In this document: positions 42,646 to 51,214 of the stretch, piece after piece | Layout: every line of letters begins with the position of its first letter | Position numbering within the stretch: position 1 is the stretch's first letter | From: Streptomyces parvulus | GTDB lineage: Bacteria > Actinomycetota > Actinomycetes > Streptomycetales > Streptomycetaceae | NCBI RefSeq assembly: GCF_014648855.1 | Contig: NZ_BMRX01000007.1 | Location: 310,001-374,000, forward strand | Direction: 5' to 3' | Length of the DNA: 64,000 nt | Made by a program: the position numbers and the translations under genes | Notes under the pieces: generated by a model | The model's input: the letters and a program-made list of their open reading frames with translations, nothing else | What the model was told of the DNA's origin: nothing | Databases searched by the model: none

Positions 42646-43086
42646 GTGGTCACCTTCTCGCTGGAACGCACCGCGCCACTCCCCCTCGACGAGGCGTGGC
42701 GCCGCCTCACCACCTGGCCCCGCCACGGGGACGCCGTGCCGCTGACCCGGGTCACCGTCGAGACGCCGGGGCCCACCCGCCCGGGCACGGTGATCGTGGC
42801 GCGCAGCGGCGCCGGGCCGCTGGCCTTCGACGACCGGATGGAGGTCACCGTCTGGGAGCCGCCCGGCGAGGAGACACCGGGCCGGTGCCGGCTGGAGAAG
42901 CGGGGCCGGCTGGTGCGGGGCTGGGCGGAGATCGAGGTGCGCCCGGGTCCCGGCGGCCGGACCCGGGTCCTGTGGCGCGAGGAACTGGACGTCCGGCTCC
43001 TGCCGTCGGCCTTCGACCGGGCGCTCGGCGGCTCGGGGCGCTACGTCTTCGGACGCGCCGTCAACCACCTGCTGCGCCGGCCGTGA
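42646..43086 (+). CDS. SRPBCC (polyketide cyclase/START-like) protein
   Basis: This 146-aa protein of the SRPBCC superfamily has the helix-grip pattern FSLERTAPLPLDEAWRRLTTWPRHGDAVPLTRV, beta strands and a long C-terminal helix (LPSAFDRALGGSGRYVFGRAVNHLL). It binds a hydrophobic ligand of unknown nature. TACGAT (42634-42639) ends 6 nt before GTG 42646 and no ribosome binding site is present, so the mRNA may be leaderless. Confidence 0.8.
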   Translation: MVTFSLERTAPLPLDEAWRRLTTWPRHGDAVPLTRVTVETPGPTRPGTVIVARSGAGPLAFDDRMEVTVWEPPGEETPGRCRLEKRGRLVRGWAEIEVRPGPGGRTRVLWREELDVRLLPSAFDRALGGSGRYVFGRAVNHLLRRP

Positions 43087-43171
43087 ACCGGGGGTGGCGG
43101 ACGGGGTACGGGCCGGCGGCCATCTCGCGCCGCGGGCCTCACCGGGCCCGTTTCCCACGTACCGTGCGCTC

Positions 43172-44035
43172 ATGTCTGCCAGAGCGCACAGCCTCGTCCA
43201 ACTGTCCGTCGCCGGTGCCCTGTTGACCCTCGCCGTGGCGGCGCCGCCCGCCGCCGCCGGCCAGGGCCACGCGGTGCCGTTGCGCATCGCCACGTACAAC
43301 ATCCACGCCGGGACCGGGTCGGACGGCGTCTTCGACCTCGACCGGCAGGCCGCCGCGCTGCGCGCCCTCGACGCGGACGTGATCGGCCTCCAGGAGGTCG
43401 ACGTGCACTGGGGGGAGCGCAGCCAGGGGCTCGACGTGGCGGGGGAGCTGGCCCGGCGGCTCGGGATGCGGGTGTCGTTCGCGCCGATCTACAGCCTGGA
43501 CCCCGTGACGGCCGGCAGCCCCCGGCGCGAGTACGGCGTGGCGGTGCTGTCCCGCTTCCCGGTCCGGTCCGAGGCGAACCACGAGATCACGCGCCTGTCC
43601 ACGCAGGACGAAAATCCGGTGCCGGCTCCGGCGCCCGGGTTCGGTGAGGTGACGCTCAAGGTGCGCGGGGTGCCGGTGCAGGTGTTCGTGACCCACCTCG
43701 ACTACCGGGCCGACCCGGCCGTGCGGGTGGCGCAGGTCGCCGACACGCGGCGGATCATGGCCCGGGAGCGGGCGGCGCGGCCCGGCGCGCGCCAGGTGCT
43801 GCTCGGCGACTTCAACGCCGAGCCCTCGGCGCCCGAGCTGGGGCCGCTGTGGCGGGAGCTGCGCGACGCGGGCGCGGGCACCGGCGGCACGTACCCGGCC
43901 GCGGCACCGGAGAAGCGGATCGACTACGTGGCGGTGGGCCGGGGTGTGCGGGTGCGCGAGGCCGCCGTACCGGAGGAGGCGGCCGCCTCGGACCATCGGC
44001 CGGTGGTGACGGACGTGTCGCTGACACGCGGCTGA
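43172..44035 (+). CDS. Secreted endonuclease/exonuclease/phosphatase (EEP) family hydrolase
   Basis: This 287-aa protein has a signal peptide (1-30, ending AAAG) followed by an EEP domain: LRIATYNIHAG, DADVIGLQEVDVH (metal Glu), EYGVAVLSRFP, TLDY-type strand VFVTHLDYRADP (catalytic His), LLGDFNAEP (catalytic Asp/Asn) and SDHRPVVTDV (catalytic Asp-His). It may cleave nucleic acids, phospholipids or phosphodiesters outside the cell. A TACCGT box (43160-43165) ends 6 nt before the ATG, so a leaderless mRNA is possible. Confidence 0.9.
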   Translation: MSARAHSLVQLSVAGALLTLAVAAPPAAAGQGHAVPLRIATYNIHAGTGSDGVFDLDRQAAALRALDADVIGLQEVDVHWGERSQGLDVAGELARRLGMRVSFAPIYSLDPVTAGSPRREYGVAVLSRFPVRSEANHEITRLSTQDENPVPAPAPGFGEVTLKVRGVPVQVFVTHLDYRADPAVRVAQVADTRRIMARERAARPGARQVLLGDFNAEPSAPELGPLWRELRDAGAGTGGTYPAAAPEKRIDYVAVGRGVRVREAAVPEEAAASDHRPVVTDVSLTRG

Positions 44036-44049
44036 GCCCGCCCGGGGCG

Positions 44050-44175
44050 GGTGGCACGGCCGGAGCGGGTGGCACGGCCGGAGCGGGTGCCTCGGCCGGA
44101 GCGGGTGGCTCGGCCGGAGCGGGTGGCTCGGCCGGGGTGGGTGGCCCGCCGGGGGCGGGTGGCCCGGCCGGGGTG
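44050..44175. repeat. Seven tandem 18-bp repeats
   Basis: Seven copies of an 18-bp unit, consensus GGTGGCTCGGCCGGAGCG, run without gaps between the convergent EEP and xdhC genes. Neither gene includes them. The unit is a multiple of 3 and would encode Pro/Ala-rich repeats on the minus strand if xdhC were read through. Copies drift toward the xdhC side. Confidence 0.85.
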
Positions 44176-44188
44176 GGCATGGGCCGCT

Positions 44189-45340
44189 CTAGGCCACCGA
44201 GCCGATCCGCCCCGCCGGTGCCGTCGGGCCGTCGTGGTGGATCGGGGTGTGGGCGCCCGTCAGGGAGGCGCCCGTGCCGCCGCGGCGGGCGGCGACGATC
44301 TCGGCGGCGATGGACAGCGCCGTCTCCTCGGGGGTGCGGGCGCCCAGGTCCAGGCCGATGGGCGACCTGAGGCGGGTCAGCTCCAGGTCGCTGACGCCGA
44401 CCTCGCGCAGCCGGGCGTTGCGGTCCAGGTGGGTGCGGCGCGAGCCCATGGCGCCGACGTAGGCGACCGGCAGCCGCAGGGCGAGCTTGAGCAGGGGTAC
44501 GTCGAACTTGGCGTCGTGGGTCAGGACGCACAGCACGGTGCGCGCGTCGACCTCCGTGCGCCGCAGGTACTCGTGCGGCCACTCGACGACGATCTCGTCG
44601 GCGTCCGGGAAGCGGAGCCGGGTGGCGAAGACGGGGCGGGCGTCGCACACCGTCACGTGGTAGCCGAGGAACTTGCCGGCGCGGACCAGCGCGGACGCGA
44701 AGTCGATCGCACCGAAGACGATCATGCGAGGGGCGGGGACGGAGGACTCGACCAGCAGCGTGAGCGGTGCCCCGCAGCGCGACCCCTGCTCGCCGATCTC
44801 CAGCGTGGAGGTGCGGCCGGCGTCCAGGAAGGCGCCCGCCTCGGCGGCCACCGTCCGGTCCAGTTCGGGGTGGGCGCCGAAACCGCCGGCCCGGGAGCCG
44901 TCGGGGTGGACGAGGAGCGCGCGGCCCATCAGTTCCGCCGGGCCGCTCACGACCCGTGCCACCGCCGCCGCCTCCCCCCGTGCGGAGGCGGCGAGCGCGG
45001 CGGCCAGCACCGGGCGGGCGGGGTCGTCCGCCCGGACCGGTGTCACGAGGATGTCGATGACCCCGCCGCAGGTCAGGCCCACGGCGAAGGCGTCCTCGTC
45101 GCTGTAGCCGAAGCGCTCCAGGACGGTTTCGCCGTCCTCCAGCGACTGCCGGCACAGCTCGTACACGGCCCCTTCCACGCAGCCACCGGAGACCGAGCCG
45201 ATCGCCGTGCCCTCGGCGTCCACCGCGAGGGCGGCGCCGGGCTGGCGGGGGGCGCTGCCGCCGACGGCCACCACGGTGGCCACGGCGAAGTCGCGTCCCT
45301 GCTCGACCCACCGGTTCAGCTCGTCGGCGATGTCCAGCAT
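44189..45340 (-). CDS. xdhC: XdhC-family molybdenum cofactor insertion protein
   Basis: This 383-aa protein has the XdhC/CoxI N-terminal domain (FAVATVVAVGGSAPRQPGAAL, GSVSGGCVEGAV, CGGVIDILV) and a C-terminal Rossmann domain (MIVFGAIDFASALVRAGKFLGYHVTVCDAR). XdhC binds molybdenum cofactor, protects it and hands it to xanthine dehydrogenase. GGAGGA precedes ATG 45340. It lies 52 bp after the AzgA-type permease and on the same strand as the xdh genes, whose enzyme needs it. Confidence 0.93.
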   Translation of the reverse strand: MLDIADELNRWVEQGRDFAVATVVAVGGSAPRQPGAALAVDAEGTAIGSVSGGCVEGAVYELCRQSLEDGETVLERFGYSDEDAFAVGLTCGGVIDILVTPVRADDPARPVLAAALAASARGEAAAVARVVSGPAELMGRALLVHPDGSRAGGFGAHPELDRTVAAEAGAFLDAGRTSTLEIGEQGSRCGAPLTLLVESSVPAPRMIVFGAIDFASALVRAGKFLGYHVTVCDARPVFATRLRFPDADEIVVEWPHEYLRRTEVDARTVLCVLTHDAKFDVPLLKLALRLPVAYVGAMGSRRTHLDRNARLREVGVSDLELTRLRSPIGLDLGARTPEETALSIAAEIVAARRGGTGASLTGAHTPIHHDGPTAPAGRIGSVA

Positions 45341-45392
45341 CTGTCGGTCCTCCTAGGACGAGGGTTACGTGAAAGGGTTCCCGTCGTGGCGG

Positions 45393-46850
45393 CTAGTGCA
45401 CGCCCAGCCAGTTCTCGATCGGGTTGAGGGCGAAGTAGACGACGAAGATCACCGTCAGCGCCCACATGAACGCGCCGATCTCCCGGGCCTTGCCCTGGGC
45501 GACCTTGATGGCGACGTAGGAGATCACTCCGGCCGCGACGCCCGCCGTGATGGAGTAGGTGAACGGCATCAGGACGACGGTCAGGAAGACCGGGATCGCG
45601 GTGGCCCGGTCGGCCCAGTCCACGTGCCGCGCGTTCATCATCATCATCGCGCCGATGACGACCAGGGCGGCGGAGGCCACCTCCTGCGGCACGATCGCGG
45701 TGATCGGCGTGAAGAAGAGGCAGGCCGCGAAGAACACACCGGTGACGACCGAGGCCAGGCCGGTGCGGGCGCCCTCACCGACGCCGGTCGCGGACTCGAC
45801 GAAGACGGTCTGGCCGGAGCCGCCCGCGACACCGCCGATGGCACCGCCGGCGCCGTCGATGAACAGCGCCTTCGACAGGCCCGGCATCCGGCCCTTCTCG
45901 TCGGCGAGGTTGGCCTCGGTGCCGACGCCGATAATGGTGGCCATCGCGTCGAAGAACCCGGCCAGCACCAGCGTGAAGACGATCATGCCGACCGTCATCG
46001 CGCCGACCTCGCCCCAGCCGCCGAACTCCAGCGTGCCGAAGAGCGAGAAGTCGGGCATGGAGACCGCGCTGCCGTGCAGCTCCGGAGCGCCGTTCGCCCA
46101 CTGCTTGGGGTCGATGACACCGGCGGCGTTCAGCACCAGGGCGACGACCGTGCCGGTGACGATGCCGATGAGGATCGCGCCCGGGGTGTTGCGCGCCTGG
46201 AGCATGAAGATCAGGAGCAGGGTGCCCGCGAAGAGCAGCACGGGCCAGCCGGCCAGTTCGCCCGCGGGGCCGAGGGTCAGCGGGGTCGCCTCGCCGGCGT
46301 GCACGAAGCCGCCCTTGACCAGGCCGATGATGGCGATGAACAGGCCGATGCCCATCGTGATGCCGTGCTTGAGGGCGAGCGGGATCGCGTTCATGATCAT
46401 CTCGCGCAGCCCGGTGACCACGAGCAGCATGATGACCACGCCGTACATCACGCACATGGCGAAGGCCTGGCCCCAGGTCATCTGGGGGACGACCTGGCCG
46501 GCGATGACGCCCGACACCGAGAGTCCGGCGGCCAGGGCCAGCGGCACCTTGCCGATGAAGCCCATGAGGAGCGTGGTGACCGCCGCGGCGAGCGCCGTCG
46601 CGGTGATCAGGGCCTTCTGGCTGAGGGTGTCGCCCGCGACGTCCTTTCCGCCGAGCAGGACCGGGTTGAGCAGGACGATGTACGCCATCGCCATGAAGGT
46701 GGTGATGCCGCCGCGCACCTCACGCGCGACCGTCGATCCTCTGTGCGATATGTGGAAGTAGCGGTCGAGCCAAGACCGGCCGGAGGGGACGCGGGAACCC
46801 GCGCCCGCTTCCTCGGCGGTGGTCTTGGGCTCCACGGACTGCTGGGTCAT
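45393..46850 (-). CDS. AzgA/PbuG-type hypoxanthine-guanine permease
   Basis: This 485-aa transporter of the NCS2 AzgA branch has FHISHRGSTVAREVRGGITTFMAMAYIVLLNP (about 32-63), the family N-terminus, LALAAGLSVSGVIAGQVVPQMTWGQA, ALKHGITMGIGLFIAIIGL and VESATGVGEGARTGLASVVTG (about 340). It has 12-14 membrane segments. It should import hypoxanthine, guanine or adenine. It lies 201 bp beyond the xdh Mo subunit with a terminator-like hairpin between, so it may have its own promoter in 46851-47001, where no clear -35/-10 is visible. Confidence 0.9.
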   Translation of the reverse strand: MTQQSVEPKTTAEEAGAGSRVPSGRSWLDRYFHISHRGSTVAREVRGGITTFMAMAYIVLLNPVLLGGKDVAGDTLSQKALITATALAAAVTTLLMGFIGKVPLALAAGLSVSGVIAGQVVPQMTWGQAFAMCVMYGVVIMLLVVTGLREMIMNAIPLALKHGITMGIGLFIAIIGLVKGGFVHAGEATPLTLGPAGELAGWPVLLFAGTLLLIFMLQARNTPGAILIGIVTGTVVALVLNAAGVIDPKQWANGAPELHGSAVSMPDFSLFGTLEFGGWGEVGAMTVGMIVFTLVLAGFFDAMATIIGVGTEANLADEKGRMPGLSKALFIDGAGGAIGGVAGGSGQTVFVESATGVGEGARTGLASVVTGVFFAACLFFTPITAIVPQEVASAALVVIGAMMMMNARHVDWADRATAIPVFLTVVLMPFTYSITAGVAAGVISYVAIKVAQGKAREIGAFMWALTVIFVVYFALNPIENWLGVH

Positions 46851-47001
46851 GGGGCCGTCTCCCAAGGTTCAAAGGGGCACCCGCGCGTGCCGCTGGGGCG
46901 GCTGCGGGGATTTGGGATGTGCACGACCCGGGGGACGGCCCGAGACGAACGCATGGTGGGTGGTGCCTTGAGGCCCGCGAGCGGACGGGACCCGGTAGGT
47001 G

Positions 47002-47044
47002 CTCCGGGCGGCGCGGACTGTGACGTTCCGTGCGCCGCCCGGAG
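47002..47044 (-). terminator. Hairpin after the xanthine dehydrogenase Mo subunit
   Basis: A 13-bp perfect stem (47002-47014 with 47032-47044) and a 17-nt loop start 7 nt past the stop. It may end the message or reduce read-through into the permease and xdhC. Confidence 0.65.
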
Positions 47045-47051
47045 GTTCGGT

Positions 47052-49436
47052 TCACGCCGTGCCGGTGAGGTGCTCCGGTCGTACCGGCGTGCGGTCGAGC
47101 GCCAGCCCCGTCGCGTTCCGGATGGCCGCGAGGACCGCCGGGGTGGAGGACAGGGTGGGGGCCTCGCCGATGCCGCGCAGCCCGTACGGCGCGTGGTCGT
47201 CGGCGAGTTCGAGCACGTCGACCGGGATCGTCGGCGTGTCGAGGATGGTGGGGAGCAGGTAGTCCGTGAAGGAGGGGTTCCTGACCTTCGCCGTCTTGGG
47301 GTCGACGACGATCTCCTCCATGATGGCGATGCCCAGCCCCTGGGTGGTGCCGCCCTGGATCTGCCCGATGACGGACAGCGGGTTGAGCGCCTTGCCGACG
47401 TCCTGCGCGCAGGCCAGTTCGACGACCTTCACCAGGCCGAGTTCGGTGTCGACCTCGACGACGGCGCGGTGCGCGGCGAAGGAGTACTGGACGTGGCCGT
47501 TGCCCTGGCCGGTGCGCAGGTCGAAGGGCTCGGTCGGCCGGTGCCGCCACTCCTCCTCGACCTCGACGGCCTCGCCCTCCAGGACGTCGACCAGGTCGCC
47601 GAGGACCTCGCCGCCGTCGGTGACGACCTTGCCGCCCTCCAGCAGGAGTTCCGCGGTGGCCCAGGCGGGGTGGTAGGAGCCGAACTTGCGGCGCCCGATC
47701 TCCAGGACCTTCTCGCGCACCAGCTCGCAGGCGTTCTTCACGGCGCCGCCGGTGACGTACGTCTGCCGGGAGGCCGAGGTGGAGCCGGCCGAGCCGACCT
47801 GGGTGTCGGCCGGGGCGATGGTGACCTGGGTGACGCCCAGTTCGGTGCGGGCGATCTGCGCGTGGACGGTGACGCCGCCCTGGCCGACCTCCGCCATGGC
47901 GGTGTGCACGGTGGCGACCGGCTCGCCGCCGATGACCTCCATGCGCACCTTGGCGGTGGAGTAGTCGTCGAAGCCCTCGGAGAAGCCGACGTTCTTGATG
48001 CCGACCGCGTAGCCGATGCCGCGGACGACGCCCTCGCCGTGCGTGGTGTTGGACAGGCCGCCGGGCAGCTGGCGCACGTCGGAGCCCTCGCTGGACTCCC
48101 ACTGGCGCTCCGGCGGCATCGGCATCGCCTTGACGCGGCGCAGCAGTTCGGCGACCGGCGCCGGGGAGTCGACCGGCTGGCCGGTGGGCATGATGGTGCC
48201 CTGCTCCATGGCGTTGATCCGGCGGAACTCCACCGGGTCCATGCCGAGTTCCTTGGCGACCTTGTCCATCTGCGCCTCGTAGGCGAAGCACGCCTGGACC
48301 GCGCCGAAGCCGCGCATGGCGCCGCAGGGCGGGTTGTTGGAGTAGAGGGCGATGGCCTCGATGTCCACGTCGTCGATCACGTAGGGGCCGACGGCGAGCG
48401 AGGAGGCGTTGCCGACGACCGCCGGGGAGGCGGAGGCGTAGGCGCCGCCGTCCAGGACGATGCGGCACTTGAGGTGGGTGAGCTTGCCGTCCTTGGTGGC
48501 GCCGTGCTCGTAGAAGAGGCGGGCCGGGTGGCGGTGCACGTGGCCGAAGAAGGACTCGAACCGGTTGTAGACGATCTTGACCGGCTTGCCGGTGCGCATC
48601 GCCAGCAGGCAGGCGTGGATCTGCATCGACAGGTCCTCGCGGCCGCCGAAGGCGCCGCCGACGCCGGAGAGCGTCATGCGGACCTTGTCCTCGGGCAGGC
48701 CGAGCACCGGGGCGATCTGCTTCAGGTCGGAGTGCAGCCACTGGGTGGCGACGTACAGCTCGACGCCGCCGTCCTCGGAGGGCACCGCGAGGCCGGACTC
48801 GGGGCCGAGGAAGGCCTGGTCCTGCATGCCGAAGTAGTACTCGCCCTTGACGATCACGTCGGCGCGCGCGGCGGCCGCGTCGGCGTCGCCGCGGACGATC
48901 GGCTGGCGGTGCACGATGTTGGGGTGCGGGACGTGGCCGATGTGGTGGTCGTCGCGGCCCTCGTGGACGAGGATCGCGTCGGGCGCCGTGGCCGAGGCCT
49001 CGTCGGTGATGACGGGCAGCTCGCGGTACTCCACCTTGATCTTGGCGGCGGCGCGGCGCGCGGTCTCGGGATGGTCGGCGGCGACGATGGCGACGGGCTC
49101 GCCGTGGTGGCGGACCTTGCCGTGGGCGAGGACCGGGGTGTCCTGGATCTCCAGGCCGTAGTTGCGTACCTCGGTGGGCAGGTCCTCGTACGTCATGACG
49201 GCGTAGACGCCGGCCATGGCGAGGGCCTCGCCGGTGTCGATGGAGACGATCTCGGCGTGCGCGACGGTGGAGCGCAGGATCTGGCCCCAGAGCATGTCCT
49301 CGTGCCACATGTCGGACGAGTACGCGAACTCGCCGGTGACCTTGAGGGTGCCGTCCGGGCGGAGCGTGGACTCGCCGATGCCGCCCTTGGTCTGGGAACC
49401 CTGGGTGATTTTGGTGGGTGCGCCGGTGGCAGCCAT
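47052..49436 (-). CDS. Xanthine dehydrogenase, molybdopterin-binding subunit
   Basis: This 794-aa large subunit of a three-part xanthine dehydrogenase hydroxylates hypoxanthine and xanthine to urate. GVGGAFGGRED (about 256) and AMRGFGAVQACFAYE (about 362) contact the Mo cofactor, and RGIGEAPTL near residue 757 contains the catalytic Glu. The substrate-binding Arg/Glu region is in the usual place. ATG 49436 is 2 bp after the Fe-S subunit stop. The subunit order FAD, Fe-S, Mo with tight overlaps shows one operon. Confidence 0.95.
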   Translation of the reverse strand: MAATGAPTKITQGSQTKGGIGESTLRPDGTLKVTGEFAYSSDMWHEDMLWGQILRSTVAHAEIVSIDTGEALAMAGVYAVMTYEDLPTEVRNYGLEIQDTPVLAHGKVRHHGEPVAIVAADHPETARRAAAKIKVEYRELPVITDEASATAPDAILVHEGRDDHHIGHVPHPNIVHRQPIVRGDADAAAARADVIVKGEYYFGMQDQAFLGPESGLAVPSEDGGVELYVATQWLHSDLKQIAPVLGLPEDKVRMTLSGVGGAFGGREDLSMQIHACLLAMRTGKPVKIVYNRFESFFGHVHRHPARLFYEHGATKDGKLTHLKCRIVLDGGAYASASPAVVGNASSLAVGPYVIDDVDIEAIALYSNNPPCGAMRGFGAVQACFAYEAQMDKVAKELGMDPVEFRRINAMEQGTIMPTGQPVDSPAPVAELLRRVKAMPMPPERQWESSEGSDVRQLPGGLSNTTHGEGVVRGIGYAVGIKNVGFSEGFDDYSTAKVRMEVIGGEPVATVHTAMAEVGQGGVTVHAQIARTELGVTQVTIAPADTQVGSAGSTSASRQTYVTGGAVKNACELVREKVLEIGRRKFGSYHPAWATAELLLEGGKVVTDGGEVLGDLVDVLEGEAVEVEEEWRHRPTEPFDLRTGQGNGHVQYSFAAHRAVVEVDTELGLVKVVELACAQDVGKALNPLSVIGQIQGGTTQGLGIAIMEEIVVDPKTAKVRNPSFTDYLLPTILDTPTIPVDVLELADDHAPYGLRGIGEAPTLSSTPAVLAAIRNATGLALDRTPVRPEHLTGTA

Positions 49437-49438
49437 GT

Positions 49439-50035
49439 TCAGACCCCCTCGGACTGGCGGGCCGCGGCCAGGCGGACCGCGTCCATGATCTTCTCGTAGC
49501 CCGTGCAGCGGCACAGGTTGCCCGACAGCGCCTCACGGATGTCCGCGTCGGACGGGTTCGGGTTGCGCTCCAGCATCTCGTCGGCGGCGACCAGCAGTCC
49601 GGGCGTGCAGAATCCGCACTGGACGGCGCCGGCGTCGATGAACGCCTGCTGGATCGGCGCCAGTTCGGTGCCCTCGCCGGTCTGCGAGTCGGTGCCGCCG
49701 GCCTGCCAGCGCTTGGCCTGGTCGAGGGTGGTTCCCTTGCCGGCGGCGCTTCCGCAGGCGCCGGTGGCGCAGCCCTCGGCGCGGTCCTTGGCGAACTCCG
49801 CCAGGCCCTCGACGGTGACGACCTCGCGGCCCTGCGCCTGGCCGGCCGCGACCAGGCAGGAGCAGACCGGCACGCCGTCCAGGCGGACCGTGCAGGAGCC
49901 GCACTCGCCCTGCTCGCAGGCGTTCTTGGAGCCGGGCAGGCCCATCCGCTCGCGCAGCACGTACAGGAGGGACTCGCCCTCCCACACGTCGTCGGCTTCC
50001 TGCGGACGTCCGTTGACAGTGAAGTTGACGCGCAT
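49439..50035 (-). CDS. Xanthine dehydrogenase, [2Fe-2S] subunit with internal insertion
   Basis: This 198-aa subunit carries two [2Fe-2S] clusters: the plant-type set C40, C45, C48, C60 and the second set C140, C143, C175, C177 (QCGFC...CRC). Between the two domains (about 81-124) is an insertion of about 40 residues containing GCATGACGSAAGKG, absent from classical 150-170 aa subunits. Two extra cysteines (C89, C94) are in it. ATG 50035 overlaps the FAD subunit TAA by one base. Electrons pass through it from the Mo site to FAD. Confidence 0.95.
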   Translation of the reverse strand: MRVNFTVNGRPQEADDVWEGESLLYVLRERMGLPGSKNACEQGECGSCTVRLDGVPVCSCLVAAGQAQGREVVTVEGLAEFAKDRAEGCATGACGSAAGKGTTLDQAKRWQAGGTDSQTGEGTELAPIQQAFIDAGAVQCGFCTPGLLVAADEMLERNPNPSDADIREALSGNLCRCTGYEKIMDAVRLAAARQSEGV

Positions 50036-50925
50036 TACGCAGCTCCCTCCGTGGCGTTGCGGGCGCCGCGGTACGACTCCCAGGTCCAGGTCAGCGTCCG
50101 GCGGGCCATGACGCCGACGGCGTGGCGGCGGTAGTTCGCGGTGCCGCGGACGTCGTCGATCGGGTTGCAGGCACCGGAGCACAGCTCGGCGAACTGCTTG
50201 GCGACCGACGGGGTGATGATCTTTCCGCTGTCCCAGAAGCCGCCCTCTTCGAGCGCCGCGTTCAGGAACTCCTCGGCCGTCTTCGCCCGCACGGGGGTGG
50301 GGGCGGCCGAGCCGATGCCGGTGCGCACCGTGCGGGTCTCGGGGTGCAGGGCGAGGCCGAAGGCGCACACGGCGATGACCATGGCGTTGCGGGTGCCGAC
50401 CTTCGAGAACTGCTGGGGGCCGTCGGCCTTCTTCACGTGCACCGCGCGGATCAGCTCGTCGGGCTCCAGGGCGTTGCGCTTGACGCCCTTGTAGAACTCG
50501 TCGATCGGGATCAGGCGCCGGCCGCGCACCGACTCGGCCTCGACCTCGGCGCCGGCGGCGAGCAGCGCCGGGTGGGCGTCGCCGGCCGGGGAGGCGGTGC
50601 CGAGGTTCCCGCCCACGCCGCCGCGGTTACGGATCTGCGGGGAGGCGACCGTGTGCGAGGCGAGGGCGAGACCCGGCAGCTCGGCGCTCAGGTCCTCCAT
50701 GATCCTGGTGTAGGGCACGGAGGCGCCGAGCCGTACGGAGTCCTCGCCGACCTCCCACTCGGAGAGGTCGCCGATGCGGTTGAGGTCCATGAGGTACTCG
50801 GGCCGACGGTGGTCGAAGTTGATCTCGACCATCACGTCGGTGCCACCCGCGATCGGCACAGCGGTGGGGTGCTCGGCCTTGGCGGCGAGCGCCTCCTCCC
50901 AGCTGGCGGGGCGAAGGAAGTCCAT
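50035..50925 (-). CDS. Xanthine dehydrogenase, FAD-binding subunit
   Basis: This 296-aa FAD subunit of the CoxM/XdhB type has AGGTDVMVEINFDHRRPEYLMDLNRI (about 25-50), LGASVPYTRI and RGGVGGNLGTASPAGDAHPALLAAGAEVE (about 105-133), the two FAD-binding loops. It passes electrons to NAD+. It is the first gene of the operon and divergent from the PucR gene. Only a weak AAGAAAGAG ribosome binding site precedes ATG 50925. Confidence 0.94.
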   Translation of the reverse strand: MDFLRPASWEEALAAKAEHPTAVPIAGGTDVMVEINFDHRRPEYLMDLNRIGDLSEWEVGEDSVRLGASVPYTRIMEDLSAELPGLALASHTVASPQIRNRGGVGGNLGTASPAGDAHPALLAAGAEVEAESVRGRRLIPIDEFYKGVKRNALEPDELIRAVHVKKADGPQQFSKVGTRNAMVIAVCAFGLALHPETRTVRTGIGSAAPTPVRAKTAEEFLNAALEEGGFWDSGKIITPSVAKQFAELCSGACNPIDDVRGTANYRRHAVGVMARRTLTWTWESYRGARNATEGAA

Positions 50926-51214
50926 GACCGGCTCTTTCTTCTTCGTCTGCTTGTGGGGCGTACAGATTGAGCCAATCCGTGTGCGGCGGGCCCGGCTCGT
51001 TCATGTGCTGTTCACGTGGATTGGCCTCAGTACACCGCCCTGTGCTCCACCGGGGTCAGTCGCAGAAACCATGAAGGAGTTGGCTGGCCAGGGCGGGCAT
51101 CTTGTAGATTCGTATGAACGGAGGTCCTCAGCGGCCTCCTGGTTTTTCTCCGGAAACGCGCGCCACAACCGCGTGACCTGGAACACTTCGAGACAGAGAA
51201 CGGCGGCGACGAGA
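50926..51214. promoter_or_regulatory. Divergent xdh/pucR control region, 289 bp
   Basis: GTTCAYGTG occurs twice in direct order 11 bp apart (50999-51007 and 51010-51018). CCAATCC (50972-50978) and GGATTGG (51018-51024) form a wide inverted pair, and GATTG-AGC-CAATC (50965-50977) a small palindrome. TGGCTG (51081-51086), 18 nt and TAGATT (51105-51110) form a plausible pucR promoter. No gene is supported here; an in-frame extension of the PucR frame upstream lacks domain similarity. Confidence 0.55.

Noticed and set aside
44050..44175. CRISPR array
   Set aside because: The 18-bp units are directly adjacent without spacers, so this is a minisatellite.
45369..49499. 1376-codon plus-strand frame opposite the permease and xdh Mo subunit
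   Set aside because: Low-complexity antisense frame over clearly recognisable genes.
50774..51214. N-terminal extension of the PucR protein into the xdh promoter and FAD gene
   Set aside because: It would overlap the divergent gene and the control region, and the PucR domain starts at ATG 51215.
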